Counted from the first letter of the stretch, positions 36,307-46,435 are shown. The stretch is DNA of 64,000 bases from Nitratireductor arenosus (GCF_009742725.1 NZ_WPHG01000002.1:930001-994000); one strand, 5' to 3'. The notes: generated by a model from the letters alone, not told the origin. Made by a program: numbers and translations.

Positions 36307-38766
36307 TCAGCCCTTGCGCGGCATTTGCGGCACGAGGCTGCGCTTGGGCGGCTCCTTGTCCTTGTCCTTGGACACGGGTTTGGCCTTCTTCGCCGCCGGC
36401 TTGGCGCGCGGTTTCTTGGCCGGCTTGCGCTTGGCGGGCACTTCCTTCTTCGGCTTGACCGGCACCGTGTCGGCGATCGCGTCGAGCTTCAGGCCCGTCT
36501 CGCCGTCTTCCTTGGTCTCCACGCTGACGCGCACCGTGCCGCCCTTCTTGAGCTTGCCGAACAGGACCTCCTCGGCGAGCGGCTTCTTGATGCTTTCCTG
36601 GATCACGCGCGCGAGCGGGCGCGCGCCCATGCGCTCGTCATAGCCCTTGTCGGCCAGCCAGGCGATCGCCTCCTGCGACAGGTCGAAGGTGACGCCGCGT
36701 TCGGAAAGCTGGGCCTCGAGCTGCATGACGAATTTCTGCACCACCTTGTGAATCACCGGCACCGGCAGCGAGCCGAACGGGATCACCGCGTCGAGCCGGT
36801 TGCGGAATTCCGGCGTGAACATGCGGTTGATGGCCTCCATGTCGTCGCTGTCGCGCTTGGACGAACCGAAGCCGATCGCCGGTTTGGCGAGGTCCGCGGC
36901 CCCGGCATTGGTGGTCATGATCAGGATCACGTTGCGGAAATCGATCTGCTTGCCGTTGTGGTCGGTCAGTTTGCCGTGATCCATCACCTGCAGCAGGATG
37001 TTGAACAGGTCGGGATGCGCCTTCTCGATCTCGTCGAGCAAAAGCACGCAATGCGGATGCTGGTCGATGCCGTCGGTCAACAAGCCGCCCTGGTCGAAGC
37101 CGACATAGCCGGGCGGCGCGCCGATCAGCCGCGAGACCGTATGCCGCTCCATATATTCCGACATGTCGAAACGCAGCAGTTCGACGCCCAGCGAGGACGC
37201 GATCTGGCGGGCGACCTCCGTCTTGCCGACGCCGGTCGGGCCCGAGAACAGATAGGCGCCGATCGGCTTTTCCGGCTCGCGCAGGCCGGCGCGCGCCAGC
37301 TTGATCGACGAGGCGAGCGCCTCGATGGCGCGGTCCTGGCCGTAGACGACGCTTTTGAGCTCGGTCTCGAGACCGGCCAGAACCTTCTCGTCGTCGGCCG
37401 AAACCGTCTTCGGCGGGATGCGCGCCATGGTGGCGATGGTCGATTCGATCTCCTTGATCGAAATCGTCTTCTTGCGCTTGGCCTCCGGCAGAAGCATCTG
37501 CGAGGCACCGGTTTCGTCGACGACGTCGATCGCCTTGTCCGGCAGTTTGCGGTCGTTGATGTAGCGCGCCGACAGCTCCACCGCCGCCTTGATGGCGTCG
37601 TTGGTGTATTTAACCTTGTGGAATTCCTCGAAATAGGGCTTCAGCCCCTTCATGATCTCGATCGCGTCGTCGACGGTGGGCTCGTTGACGTCGATCTTCT
37701 GGAACCGGCGCACCAGGGCGCGGTCCTTTTCGAAGAACTGACGGAACTCCTTGTAGGTGGTCGAGCCGATGCAGCGGATCGTGCCCGACGACAGCGCCGG
37801 CTTCAAAAGATTGGACGCATCCATCGCCCCGCCGGAGGTCGCGCCGGCGCCGATGACGGTATGGATCTCGTCGATGAACAGGATCGCGCCGGGAAAGTCC
37901 TCCAGTTCCTTGACGACCTGCTTCAGCCGCTCCTCGAAATCGCCGCGATAGCGGGTTCCGGCAAGCAGCGTGCCCATGTCGAGCGCGAATATGGTCGATT
38001 CGGCCAGCACGTTGGGCACGTCGCCCTCGACGATGCGCTTGGCCAGCCCTTCCGCGATCGCCGTCTTGCCGACGCCCGGGTCGCCGACATAGAGCGGATT
38101 GTTCTTGGAACGGCGGCACAGCACCTGGATGGTGCGGTTGATCTCGCTTTCGCGGCCGATCAGCGGGTCGATCTTGCCGGCGCGCGCCTTGTCGTTGAGG
38201 TTGACGCAATAGGCGCTCAGCGCATCCTGTTGCTGCTGCTTCTTCTTGCCGCCCTCCTCGGCCTCGCCGCCGGTTTGGCCCTGCTCTTCCTCGGCACCGC
38301 GCGGCGAGCGCGTCTCGGTGGCGCCGGGACGCTTGGCGATACCGTGCGAGATGTAGTTGACGGCGTCGTAGCGCGTCATCTGCTGTTCCTGGAGGAAATA
38401 GGCGGCGTGGCTCTCGCGCTCGGCGAAGATCGCGACAAGCACGTTGGCGCCCGACACTTCCTCGCGTCCCGAGGATTGAACGTGGATGACGGCGCGCTGG
38501 ATGACACGCTGGAACCCGGCGGTCGGCTTGGAATCTTCGCCGTACCCGGTCACCAGATTGTCGAGCTCGGTGTCGATATAGCCGAGCACGGTCTGTTTCA
38601 ATTCATCGAGATCGACATTGCAGGCGCGCATCACCGCGGCCGCGTCCGGATCGTCGATCAAGGACAACAGCAGATGTTCGAGCGTGGCATATTCGTGATG
38701 CCGCTCGTTGGCGTAGGTCAGCGCCTGGTGCAGCGCCCGTTCGAGGCCTTGCGAGAAAGCCGGCAT
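36307..38766 (-). CDS. clpA: ATP-dependent Clp protease ATP-binding subunit ClpA
   Basis: The 819-residue AAA+ unfoldase has an N-terminal Clp-N domain (1-145), first AAA domain with Walker [17 protein letters not shown] and Walker [16 protein letters not shown], and second AAA domain with [12 protein letters not shown] and [13 protein letters not shown]. No ClpB-like middle coiled coil is present. The ClpP-docking IGF-type loop is seen as [10 protein letters not shown] Lys/Pro-rich tail of about 70 residues extends the C terminus. With ClpS it feeds N-end-rule substrates to ClpP. clpS lies seven bases upstream. Confidence 0.96.
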   Translation of the reverse strand: MPAFSQGLERALHQALTYANERHHEYATLEHLLLSLIDDPDAAAVMRACNVDLDELKQTVLGYIDTELDNLVTGYGEDSKPTAGFQRVIQRAVIHVQSSGREEVSGANVLVAIFAERESHAAYFLQEQQMTRYDAVNYISHGIAKRPGATETRSPRGAEEEQGQTGGEAEEGGKKKQQQQDALSAYCVNLNDKARAGKIDPLIGRESEINRTIQVLCRRSKNNPLYVGDPGVGKTAIAEGLAKRIVEGDVPNVLAESTIFALDMGTLLAGTRYRGDFEERLKQVVKELEDFPGAILFIDEIHTVIGAGATSGGAMDASNLLKPALSSGTIRCIGSTTYKEFRQFFEKDRALVRRFQKIDVNEPTVDDAIEIMKGLKPYFEEFHKVKYTNDAIKAAVELSARYINDRKLPDKAIDVVDETGASQMLLPEAKRKKTISIKEIESTIATMARIPPKTVSADDEKVLAGLETELKSVVYGQDRAIEALASSIKLARAGLREPEKPIGAYLFSGPTGVGKTEVARQIASSLGVELLRFDMSEYMERHTVSRLIGAPPGYVGFDQGGLLTDGIDQHPHCVLLLDEIEKAHPDLFNILLQVMDHGKLTDHNGKQIDFRNVILIMTTNAGAADLAKPAIGFGSSKRDSDDMEAINRMFTPEFRNRLDAVIPFGSLPVPVIHKVVQKFVMQLEAQLSERGVTFDLSQEAIAWLADKGYDERMGARPLARVIQESIKKPLAEEVLFGKLKKGGTVRVSVETKEDGETGLKLDAIADTVPVKPKKEVPAKRKPAKKPRAKPAAKKAKPVSKDKDKEPPKRSLVPQMPRKG

Positions 38767-38773
38767 TAGAACC

Positions 38774-39124
38774 TCACTTCTTTTCCATCACGCATTGTAG
38801 CGGATGCTGGTGCTGGCGGGCAAAATCCATCACCTGGGATACCTTCGTTTCCGCCACCTCGAAGGTGAATATGCCACATTCGCCGACGCCATGATTGTGA
38901 ACATGAAGCATGATCCGTGTGGCGGCTTCACGATCCTTCTGAAAAAAACGTTCCAGGACGTGCACGACAAACTCCATCGGCGTGTAGTCATCGTTGAGGA
39001 TGAGTACACGATAGAGGCTGGGCTTCTTCGTTTTGGGCTTGGTCCGCGTAATGACCGTGGTTCCCCGCCCAGGGGTGCCCGAACCGCCTTCGTCGCCTTG
39101 CATTTTTTCGGCCTGGTCTCCCAT
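38774..39124 (-). CDS. clpS: ATP-dependent Clp protease adaptor ClpS
   Basis: About 116 residues. The ClpS core is clear: [20 protein letters not shown] with the N-degron-binding Asp and Met, and [17 protein letters not shown] with the conserved His. It delivers proteins with bulky N-terminal residues to ClpAP. A glycine-rich N-terminal extension precedes the core; starts at 39145, 39124 or 39103 are all possible. It forms an operon with clpA. Confidence 0.94.
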   Translation of the reverse strand: MGDQAEKMQGDEGGSGTPGRGTTVITRTKPKTKKPSLYRVLILNDDYTPMEFVVHVLERFFQKDREAATRIMLHVHNHGVGECGIFTFEVAETKVSQVMDFARQHQHPLQCVMEKK

Positions 39125-39295
39125 GGCTGCCCTACCTGTCGTCAAGTCTCGGAAGCCCTTATCTCATTCACGGGACGGAACGACCTATGTAATCACTCGT
39201 GTTCCAATTTTAAGGCCTTCTCGGGCGCTGACAATATGAACGCCGGCGTTGGCGGCGCGAATTCCGGTCACGATTGGCCGATCATGGGTCCGAAA

Positions 39296-39330
39296 CGAAA
39301 AAAGCCCGGCCGCGATCACGCGGCCGGGAC
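39296..39330 (-). terminator. Rho-independent terminator of the phasin gene
   Basis: On the minus strand CCCGGCCGCG, loop TGAT and CGCGGCCGGG form a perfect ten-base stem, followed by CTTTTTTCG. It lies about 60 bases beyond the phasin stop. Confidence 0.85.
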
Positions 39331-39387
39331 TTGCGGAGACCTGCAAAAAGGCAGGAAACGTCTGATGAAGCGCAATGACGGAGCGCG

Positions 39388-39717
39388 TCAGACCGTTTTG
39401 GAAACGACCGATTCGAACGGCTTGTAGGCGTCCTTGACCAGGTCGGCGTAAAGATCGCTCAACTTGGTGGCTTCGGCGACGAACGCCTCATAGGCTTGCT
39501 TGGCGTAGTCGCTCTGGACCTCGATCGCCGTGTCGAGCGACTTGGCTGCTACCAGCTTTTCGACCGCCGCGGTCGCCGTCTCGAACGATTTTTTGGAGAA
39601 CTCTGTGGTCTCCACGGCGATGGCCTGGAACCCCTTCGACAGGGCGGCGGCGCTCGTCAGGCCGCTGTCCATGTATTCCTTGCCCAGCTTGTTGGTGTCT
39701 TCGAATGACTGCATCAT
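39388..39717 (-). CDS. Phasin family protein
   Basis: The 109-residue, helical, cysteine-free protein has the phasin_2 pattern: MDSGLTSAAALSKGFQAIAVETTEFSKKSFE and repeated AxxxxAxxL heptads. Phasins coat polyhydroxyalkanoate granules. The ATG at 39717 (MMQSFED) is taken because the frame upstream is made of the operator repeats. Upstream PhaR-type TGC repeats and a downstream terminator show an independent transcription unit. Confidence 0.88.
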   Translation of the reverse strand: MMQSFEDTNKLGKEYMDSGLTSAAALSKGFQAIAVETTEFSKKSFETATAAVEKLVAAKSLDTAIEVQSDYAKQAYEAFVAEATKLSDLYADLVKDAYKPFESVVSKTV

Positions 39718-39742
39718 GGTCTTTTCCCGGCGCGTTGGAGGA

Positions 39743-39806
39743 TGCTGCATGTATCTATGTGCGATGCAGCAATGTAGTTTGCACTGCAGCAAATGTCAAT
39801 GCTGCG
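39743..39806. promoter_or_regulatory. PhaR-type operator cluster upstream of the phasin gene
   Basis: The stretch holds TGCTGCAT (39743-39750) inverted to ATGCAGCA (39764-39771), then TGCACTGCAGCA (39780-39791) and AATGCTGCG. Such TGC/GCA-rich dyads are the known binding pattern of the PHA-responsive repressor PhaR ahead of phasin genes. They overlap the likely phasin promoter. Confidence 0.7.
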
Positions 39807-39973
39807 CCGGCGCACGCCAGGGGACGAAGCGGCCGCGCCACGCTTGAAAACGCGTGCACGGAGAGCGGTTGTTCGGGCGGTCGCGTTTGCCTTCGCCGCG
39901 CCGATGTCATTGCCGGCCGGTGCGTGGCTCGTTCGAATGCGAGGCGAATGCAAGGGAAATGGTGAAGAACCCG

Positions 39974-39996
39974 GTTACCATAAACGGAATGGTAAC
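39974..39996. promoter_or_regulatory. Dyad GTTACCAT-N7-ATGGTAAC ahead of the carboxypeptidase gene
   Basis: A perfect eight-base inverted repeat with a seven-base spacer lies about 95 bases before the start of the D-alanyl-D-alanine carboxypeptidase gene. It is a good candidate operator for an unknown dimeric regulator. The rest of the 374-base gap 39718-40091 contains the PhaR-type cluster and no supported gene. Confidence 0.45.
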
Positions 39997-40091
39997 GGCG
40001 TCGCCCCTACCTTGCGGGAAATGGCGTTGCGGCTCCCGTTTGGTTCGCGGCCTGCAACCCACACCGGAAGGCGTTTTTGAAGGTGGTTAGC

Positions 40092-41420
40092 GTGAGCGTA
40101 TTTGGTTCATCGGGTATCCGGTCCGCATTCCGGACGGTTTCAGCAACATTGGTCGCTCTGGCGGTGTTTGCACTGGCGCCGGCCTACGCGTCGAAATACG
40201 CGGCGATCGTCATCGACGCCAATACCGGCAAGACGCTCCACGCCGCCAATGCCGAGGCGGCGCGCTATCCCGCCTCGCTCACCAAGATGATGACGCTTTA
40301 TATGGTCTTCGAGGCGCTGGAAGCCGGCAAGGTCAGCAAGAGCACGCGGATTCCGTTTTCCAAGCACGCCGCCGCGCGCCCGCCCACCAAGCTCGGCGTG
40401 CGCGCCGGCGGTTCGATCTCGCTGGAGACGGCGATCTACGCGCTTGTCACGAAGTCGGCCAATGACGCTTCGGCCGCGCTGGCCGAATATTTCGGCGGCA
40501 CCGAATCCGGTTTCGCGCGCAAGATGACGGCCAAGGCGCGCCAACTCGGCATGAAAAAGACCACCTTCCGCAACGCCTCCGGCCTGCCGGATTCGGCGCA
40601 AAAAACCACCGCGCACGACATGGCCATTCTAGGCATCGCCCTGCGCGAGCATTTTCCGAAATATTACGGGTATTTCGCCACCCGCTCGTTCAAATTCGGC
40701 AAACGCCGGATGAGCAATCACAACAAGCTGCTCGGTCGCGTCAAAGGTGTCGACGGCATCAAGACCGGCTATACGCGCGCCTCCGGCTTCAATCTGGTCT
40801 CGTCGGTCAATACCGGCGGACGCAGCATCGTTGCCGTGGTCATGGGCGGCAAGTCGGGCCGCAGCCGCGACGCCCACATGGCCGAGTTGATCCGCAAATA
40901 TCTGCCCAAGGCCTCGACGCGCGACCGCGGTCCGCTGGTCGCTAAGCGCACAGTCAATCCGGGTTCGATCGCCGTGGCGGGCATGCTCGCTTTGCCCAAG
41001 GCCGACATTCCAACGCCAAAAGCGCGTCCGCAGGAGGTTGTGGTTGCCGCCTATGCGCCCGAACCGGCGCCCAGGCCGGCCGCGGCCATCCCCGCTGGCA
41101 CGCGCGACGCCGCGACCGAAATCCGCAATTCCGTGGCGCGGGTGGATCCGGTCAAGACCGCCTCGACCACGGTTTCGGGATGGGTGGTTCAGGTTGCCTC
41201 ATCGCCCAACCAGAACGATGCTCTGGTCGCCTTGTCACAGACGCGGGCCATGGCCGGCAGCATCCTGTCGGAGGCGTCCCCCTTCACCGTTCCGTTCGAA
41301 CATGAAGGAACCGTCTATCACCGCGCCCGCTTTGGCGGGTTCACCACCAAGACGGCCGCCTGGAATGCCTGCAAGGCGTTGAAGCGCAAAAACATCGAGT
41401 GCTACGCGGCGCAGCAATAG
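40092..41420 (+). CDS. D-alanyl-D-alanine carboxypeptidase (penicillin-binding protein 5/6 type) with SPOR domain
   Basis: About 442 residues. A signal peptide ending AYA is followed by the S11 peptidase domain with SLTK, SAN and KTGYT, the three active-site motifs of serine carboxypeptidases that trim peptidoglycan pentapeptides. A proline-rich linker leads to a C-terminal SPOR domain (about 365-442, GWVVQVASSPNQNDALVAL), which binds denuded glycan at division sites. The start is uncertain: GTG at 40092 behind GAAGGTGG is preferred, TTG at 40077 is possible. No C-terminal amphipathic anchor of the DacA kind is seen. Confidence 0.9.
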   Translation: MSVFGSSGIRSAFRTVSATLVALAVFALAPAYASKYAAIVIDANTGKTLHAANAEAARYPASLTKMMTLYMVFEALEAGKVSKSTRIPFSKHAAARPPTKLGVRAGGSISLETAIYALVTKSANDASAALAEYFGGTESGFARKMTAKARQLGMKKTTFRNASGLPDSAQKTTAHDMAILGIALREHFPKYYGYFATRSFKFGKRRMSNHNKLLGRVKGVDGIKTGYTRASGFNLVSSVNTGGRSIVAVVMGGKSGRSRDAHMAELIRKYLPKASTRDRGPLVAKRTVNPGSIAVAGMLALPKADIPTPKARPQEVVVAAYAPEPAPRPAAAIPAGTRDAATEIRNSVARVDPVKTASTTVSGWVVQVASSPNQNDALVALSQTRAMAGSILSEASPFTVPFEHEGTVYHRARFGGFTTKTAAWNACKALKRKNIECYAAQQ

Positions 41421-41487
41421 GCCTGAGCCGCATCCAACCAGATTACCGATCCCCTCTCCCGGGCAGGTTCTTTAGTCGACGGAGAAT

Positions 41488-42183
41488 TCAGTCATGACCA
41501 TTCAGCAGGACGTCGCGGGCCTCGTTGATGCGGGCGGCCAGAAAAGACGATCCGCCGAGGTCGGGGTGCACACGCTGCATCAGGCGGCGATGCGCCTCGC
41601 GGATGTCCGCCGCACCGGCCCCCGCTTCAAGACCAAGGATCTCGTAGGCCTCCTCCTTTGTCATGGGGCCCGTGCTTGGAGGAGTTCGCTCCCGCCCGTG
41701 CGTGTCACCGTCAAAGCCTTCACGCCACTGGGGAAAACGGCCGTCAAGATAGGTTTCCAGTAACTGCAGGCTCTCCGTGTCGCTCGACAGGGCGGCGCGA
41801 AGTTCCAACAGTTCGCCGCGATCCATGCCGCCGAGATTGCGTCCCTCGTGACGACCGGCCAGTACGGCGCCGTCCAGCGCCCCGGTATCGTGATCGAGTT
41901 CCATTTCCAACGCGGCGGTGCGAACGGTCGATACGCGGCCCGGAGACGGCCGCGCCCGACGGCGTCGGCGCCCCGACACGAACCACGCCGCCGCCATCGA
42001 CAGCAGCACCCCTGCCAGCCCGACGCGGCCCGCCAGCATCAGACCGAGACCGGCGAGACCGACCAGCGCGGGCCCCAGCACACTAAGCCCGGCGGCAAGC
42101 CGCGCGGGATTGGCCCGCAGGAACGCCAACGCGCCCAGAACGGCGACAAGCAGGATCGCCGTGAGGTAAAACAGCACCGTCAT
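41488..42183 (-). CDS. Membrane-anchored J-domain (DnaJ-like) protein
   Basis: The 231-residue protein has two or three hydrophobic segments in the first 70 residues, a variable middle and a C-terminal J domain (about 175-231) with the HPD motif in QRVHPDLGGSSFLAARINEARD. The layout resembles mitochondrial Pam18/TIM14 and bacterial type III J proteins, which recruit Hsp70 to the membrane. It lies 12 bases after the VWA gene, so the two are probably co-transcribed. Confidence 0.8.
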   Translation of the reverse strand: MTVLFYLTAILLVAVLGALAFLRANPARLAAGLSVLGPALVGLAGLGLMLAGRVGLAGVLLSMAAAWFVSGRRRRRARPSPGRVSTVRTAALEMELDHDTGALDGAVLAGRHEGRNLGGMDRGELLELRAALSSDTESLQLLETYLDGRFPQWREGFDGDTHGRERTPPSTGPMTKEEAYEILGLEAGAGAADIREAHRRLMQRVHPDLGGSSFLAARINEARDVLLNGHD

Positions 42184-42195
42184 GTCGTGCGTCCG

Positions 42196-42927
42196 CTACC
42201 GCCCTTTGCCCATATGCTCGATGAGAAGGCGATCGCCGGCACTGCCGCGCGCTTCCAGGGCGGCGAACCCGCCGGTCGCGTAAACCGCGATCGCGGACAG
42301 AAGCTCGGCCAGCCGGCCGGCCGCGGCGCGGTCGAAACGGAACCAGGCGCCGCGGGAAAGCCGCGCGATTTCCTTCAGGGCGATTTCCGCCGCGCCGTCA
42401 TGGCCCTCTTGAAAAACGAAGACGGGCACGCCGCGCAGGCCGAGCCGGCCGGCCTGATCGGCCAGTTCGTCGACGTTCTCCTCCATCGCGTCGCCGATGA
42501 AGACCAGCGCGTCGATCTTCCCGCGCTCGTTTTCCTTGAGGGCGTGCGACAGCACCTTGCCGATCTGGGTGCGCCCGCCGCGGCAATCGATGCGGGTCAT
42601 CAAGCGGGTCAATTCCTCGGTATCGAGCACGAATTTCGAGGCGCGGCATTCACCAAAGCCGCGAAAATAGACCAGTTGGACTCGCAATTTTCCGGATTTG
42701 CCGGCCGCCTGGAACATTTCGCCCTGCAAGCGGCAGGCGAGATCCCAGGTCGGCTGCCGGCTCATCGTCGCGTCGAGCGCCAGCACCAGCCGTCCGCGCG
42801 CCAGGCCCGACACGGTGCGCAACGCCTTGGCCTGCTTGACGAAAGCGTCCACCGCCCCGGCTTCGGAACGCGGCTCGGCCGGCCGGCCGGCCTCCTTACG
42901 CGCGAGCGGTTTGTCCTGTTTGTTCAT
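42196..42927 (-). CDS. VWA domain-containing protein
   Basis: The 243-residue protein has a von Willebrand A fold with MIDAS-type motif DATMSRQ near residue 51, and GRTQIGKVLSHAL and LVFIGDAMEEN. The DxTxS variant suggests metal binding may remain. Function unknown; the pairing with a J-domain protein gene is notable. ATG at 42927 (MNKQDKP) is selected over a longer frame to 43026 that reaches the mipZ end. Confidence 0.7.
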   Translation of the reverse strand: MNKQDKPLARKEAGRPAEPRSEAGAVDAFVKQAKALRTVSGLARGRLVLALDATMSRQPTWDLACRLQGEMFQAAGKSGKLRVQLVYFRGFGECRASKFVLDTEELTRLMTRIDCRGGRTQIGKVLSHALKENERGKIDALVFIGDAMEENVDELADQAGRLGLRGVPVFVFQEGHDGAAEIALKEIARLSRGAWFRFDRAAAGRLAELLSAIAVYATGGFAALEARGSAGDRLLIEHMGKGR

Positions 42928-43022
42928 CACCTTTGGAAAATGTGGCGTGACGGCAGAAGTTGCAAGCCCGTTGACCGGCCAAAGATGTGGGTGATCGCGA
43001 GGTTCGGCGGTGCGCCGGGGTC

Positions 43023-43961
43023 TCAATTGGCGAAGATGTCGGGCAGTTCGAGCGGGCGGCTCGACGAATCGGCCAGCTTGCGGCGCATGTCGAGCCGCTT
43101 GCGGCCCATCTCGCTGGTCGGCAGCCGCAGGGCGGCAAGCAGCAGGCGGATTTCCTGACGTGCGGCCAGATGCGACAGGGTCGGCTTGGTGCCGAGCACG
43201 TGCTCCTCGAAATCGTCGAGCGCGGTCAGTCCGATCGGAAAGAACTCGCGGAAGATGACGCGCTCGGAAATGCCGTCGGCGAGCCGGAAACCGAGCCGGG
43301 CGGCGAGGTTTTTCAGGCAGGCATCGACCTTCTGCTCATTGCGCGAGGTGAAGGAGGACATGCGGTTGCGCACCACGACCCAGTCGGGGATGGTATTGTC
43401 GGTCTGCCGGCGCTCGCGCCTGGCATCGCGGACCGAAGCCGAATATTGCGAAATCTCGAGAATGTCGTAACTCACCGGGTCGATGCGCGCCAGCACGTCG
43501 AAATCGATGAAGGAATCGTTCATCGGCGTCACCAAAGTGTCGGCGATGCGGTGCGCGAGCCGGTTGAGAAAAGTATCGGAACCGGGCGTGTCGATAATCA
43601 CGAAGTCGTGGCCGTTTTCGATGTCGGCGAGCCCTTCGGCGAATTTTCTGAATTCTTCGCCCTCGGCATCGGAGATCGTGTCGCGCCGGGCCGGTGGCAC
43701 GTGGAAATGATGCGGAATATCGAGCGGGATACGCGCCTTGTGGGCCCAGCGGCGCCGATTTTCCACATAACGGGTCAGGGAAAGCTGGCGCCCGTCGAGA
43801 TCGACGGTGGCGACCGAATAGCCGGATTTCAGCAACGCGACCGCGATGTGGACCGCCGTCGTCGACTTGCCCGAGCCGCCCTTTTCATTGCCGCATACGA
43901 CCACATGCGCGCCGTGATCACGCCGCTCGCTCGTGCGTCCCCTCAACCCCGACAAGAACAT
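43023..43961 (-). CDS. mipZ: Division plane positioning ATPase MipZ (ParA family)
   Basis: The 312-residue deviant Walker A ATPase has NEKGGSGKSTTAVHIAVALL, VDLDGRQLSLTRYVENR and FVIIDTPGSDTFLNRLAH. The DGRQxSLTRYxENR block separates MipZ from ParA and Soj. In alphaproteobacteria MipZ forms pole-to-midcell gradients with ParB and inhibits FtsZ, placing the division site. ATG at 43961 (MFLSGLRG) is used; 43979 is possible. Confidence 0.92.
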   Translation of the reverse strand: MFLSGLRGRTSERRDHGAHVVVCGNEKGGSGKSTTAVHIAVALLKSGYSVATVDLDGRQLSLTRYVENRRRWAHKARIPLDIPHHFHVPPARRDTISDAEGEEFRKFAEGLADIENGHDFVIIDTPGSDTFLNRLAHRIADTLVTPMNDSFIDFDVLARIDPVSYDILEISQYSASVRDARRERRQTDNTIPDWVVVRNRMSSFTSRNEQKVDACLKNLAARLGFRLADGISERVIFREFFPIGLTALDDFEEHVLGTKPTLSHLAARQEIRLLLAALRLPTSEMGRKRLDMRRKLADSSSRPLELPDIFAN

Positions 43962-44133
43962 CGTTGTTACTCCACCCAACGGTGAGATTGACTCTTTTTG
44001 CCCGCAGCTTCAATCATTTCCACTGGACTACAGGAAGAACCGCGAATTTTGGTAAAGCACGCCGCAGCTTTGTATAAACGGCCGACTGATCTGTCGGCGC
44101 GGTGAACGAAATCTAAAGCGGCTCATCGTTGGA

Positions 44134-44240
44134 TGGGGCGGTTTGGCGGAATGGATTCTGCGTTCCGGCAAGAAGATGCCCGCGGCGCGACATCGACGGC
44201 CGGCAAGGGCTTCGACGGTGAGGTTCTGGTTTATCGGGCT
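44134..44240. repeat. Dispersed intergenic repeat, copy B
   Basis: This copy matches 8561-8667 in the same orientation with roughly 20 differences and one indel, sharing TGGGGCGGTTTG, TCCGGCAAG, GGCAAGGGCTTCGACGGTGA and CTGGTTTATCGGGCT. It lies in the 375-base gap 43962-44336 between mipZ and the DUF1489 gene, in which I see no gene. A frame crossing it from 44133 is not kept in copy A, so coding is unlikely. Confidence 0.7.
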
Positions 44241-44336
44241 AGCCCGAAAGGCAGGGGCGGAAAAACCGTCCAGGCCGGGAGAACGGCCGTGTTATTGATG
44301 TCGCCCGTCAAACGGTTTCAGCTAGAGCCGAACCGG

Positions 44337-44774
44337 CTAAAGCAGGCCGAGTTCGGCGAGCTCGCGCCGCAATTCGGGCGGCAGGGACTGCCATCCGCCA
44401 CGATTGTCGTCGATGTCGCGCGGCGCGTCCTTGGGCTGCAGATAGCGCCAGCCCTGGAAAGCGCGCCGGGGTTGCCATTCGGTCAACACGATCTGCGGGT
44501 CGAAGACCAGCCGACAGCGCGAGACGCCGTCCTTGTCGGTGAAGGGCCTGATGTCGGCAAGCCGCTGCCGGCACTGGACATTGCCCTTGATCACCCAATA
44601 GAGCGAGCCGCCGTCGAGCAATTCGTCGCGGCGTTTGGGGATCATGCGGGTGGTGTGGAAATGTTTCGGAGTCTCGCCAGCGCCACGCATGGCGTCGAGC
44701 CTGGCCTCGACCCAGCCCTGAAGATCCTCGACGCTGTCGGCGCCGACACACAGTTTGACCAAGTGAAGAGTCAT
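44337..44774 (-). CDS. DUF1489 family protein
   Basis: The 145-residue protein matches the alphaproteobacterial DUF1489 family: LHLVKLCVGADSVEDLQGW, HTTRMIPKRRDELLDGGSLYWVIKG, RCRLVFDPQIVLTEWQPRRAFQGWRYL and the C-terminal ELAELGLL. Function is unknown; the family is widely conserved and has no known catalytic motif. It stands alone with the dispersed repeat upstream of its 3' end. Confidence 0.85.
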   Translation of the reverse strand: MTLHLVKLCVGADSVEDLQGWVEARLDAMRGAGETPKHFHTTRMIPKRRDELLDGGSLYWVIKGNVQCRQRLADIRPFTDKDGVSRCRLVFDPQIVLTEWQPRRAFQGWRYLQPKDAPRDIDDNRGGWQSLPPELRRELAELGLL

Positions 44775-44850
44775 GCCTGAAAGGGTGTAGCGTCGATCCG
44801 GCCCGGGTCAAGCGGCACGGCCGGTTCTCCACAAAGCCGCCCTGCCCGGC

Positions 44851-46251
44851 TCAGCACTCCACCACGTTGACGGCGAGCCCGCCCTGGCTGGTCTCCTTAT
44901 AGCGCTCGTTCATGTCGAGGCCGGTCTGGCGCATGGTCTCGACCGCGGCGTCGAGCGGCACGAAATGCGTCCCGTCGCCCTTCAGCGCCAACGAGGCGGC
45001 GGTGACCGCCTTGACCGCGCCGAGCGCGTTGCGTTCGATGCACGGCACCTGGACGAGCCCGCCGACGGGATCGCAGGTCATGCCGAGATGGTGCTCGAGC
45101 GCGATCTCGGCGGCGTTTTCCACCTGCTCGGGCGTGCCGCCCATCACTGCCGCGAGACCGGCCGCGGCCATCGCCGAGGCCGATCCGACCTCGCCCTGGC
45201 AGCCGACCTCGGCGCCGGAAATCGAGGCGTTGTGCTTGATGATGCCGCCGATGGCGGCCGAAGTAAGCAGAAAATCCTTGATGCCGCGCGCATCGGCGTC
45301 GACATGGAATTTCAGCCAGTAGCGCAGCACCGCCGGCACCACGCCGGCCGCGCCGTTGGTCGGCGCCGTCACCACGCGCCCGCCGGCGGCGTTTTCCTCG
45401 TTGACCGCCATCGCGAACACCGCCAGCCAGTCATTGGCAAGCAGCGGGTTGGGACGGTTTTCGCGCCAGTCCTGCTCCAGCCGGTCGTGCAATACGCGTG
45501 CGCGCCGGCGCACTTTCAGTCCGCCCGGCATGATGCCGTCCCGCGACAGGCCGCGCTCGATGCAGGCCTGCATCGCCCCCCAGACGTCCTCCAAACCGGC
45601 GTCGAGTGCCTCGCCGGTCTGGCGGGTCTGCTCGTTGGCGCGTTTCATCTCGGCGATCGACAACCCGCTCTTCTTGGCCATCTCGAGCATTTCCCGGGCC
45701 GAGCGGAAGGGATAGGGCACGTCGGGGCCGGGCGGCGGCGTGCCGCGCGCCTTCAGCCGCTGCAATCCCTCCTCCGACACGACGAACCCGCCGCCGATCG
45801 AATAATAGACGCGCCGCAGCAGGACACGGCCCTCCCCGTCATGCGCGCTAAATGCCATGCCGTTGGCGTGGCCGGGCAACGGCGTGGATTTGTCCAGCAC
45901 CAGGTCGGCGTCCGGATCGAACCGGTAGGCGGGATGGCCGGCCGGCCTGACCGTCTTTTGCGCGCGCACGGCGGCGAGGATGCCGTCCATGCCGTCCGGA
46001 TCGACCGTGGTCGGGTTCTCGCCGGCGAGGCCGAGAATCACGGCCCGGTCGGTTCCGTGGCCGACGCCGGTAAAGGCGAGCGAACCGTGCAGGCTGGCCG
46101 AAAGGCGCGCCACCGCCACGCCGCTCGGGCGCGGCCAGTCGTCACCGGCGATCTCGTCGAGAAAACGGCCGGCGGCGGTCATCGGTCCCATCGTGTGCGA
46201 GCTCGATGGACCTATGCCGACCTTGTAGAGATCGAATACGGAAAGAAACAT
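44851..46251 (-). CDS. sdaA: L-serine ammonia-lyase (iron-sulfur)
   Basis: The 466-residue single-chain enzyme contains both domains of the [4Fe-4S] serine dehydratase: the N-terminal beta part ([20 protein letters not shown]) and the alpha part with cysteines in [21 protein letters not shown] and [13 protein letters not shown], which hold the cluster. It deaminates L-serine to pyruvate. ATG at 46251 gives the family N terminus; the frame to 46344 is not homologous. Confidence 0.95.
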   Translation of the reverse strand: MFLSVFDLYKVGIGPSSSHTMGPMTAAGRFLDEIAGDDWPRPSGVAVARLSASLHGSLAFTGVGHGTDRAVILGLAGENPTTVDPDGMDGILAAVRAQKTVRPAGHPAYRFDPDADLVLDKSTPLPGHANGMAFSAHDGEGRVLLRRVYYSIGGGFVVSEEGLQRLKARGTPPPGPDVPYPFRSAREMLEMAKKSGLSIAEMKRANEQTRQTGEALDAGLEDVWGAMQACIERGLSRDGIMPGGLKVRRRARVLHDRLEQDWRENRPNPLLANDWLAVFAMAVNEENAAGGRVVTAPTNGAAGVVPAVLRYWLKFHVDADARGIKDFLLTSAAIGGIIKHNASISGAEVGCQGEVGSASAMAAAGLAAVMGGTPEQVENAAEIALEHHLGMTCDPVGGLVQVPCIERNALGAVKAVTAASLALKGDGTHFVPLDAAVETMRQTGLDMNERYKETSQGGLAVNVVEC

Positions 46252-46435
46252 CTTCGCATTCCGGTGTTTCGCGCCATTGTCGGCGCTTTTGCGTCCGCCC
46301 GCTTCACGCAGTCCGACTGTCCCTGGTGCGTGCACGACATACACCCGACGCGCGCAAACAAAAAGGGCGCCGAATGGCGGCCTGCTTTGCGCAGTTCCGG
46401 ATACGAAAGCGCTTCACATCTTTGTTGGAACCGCT

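Noticed and set aside
36205-38769. 854-codon open frame on the plus strand
   Set aside because: It is the antisense of clpA; the minus strand has full AAA+ motifs and the plus frame has none.
44133-44780. 215-codon plus frame crossing repeat copy B
   Set aside because: Antisense to the DUF1489 gene for most of its length, and the frame is not preserved in repeat copy A.
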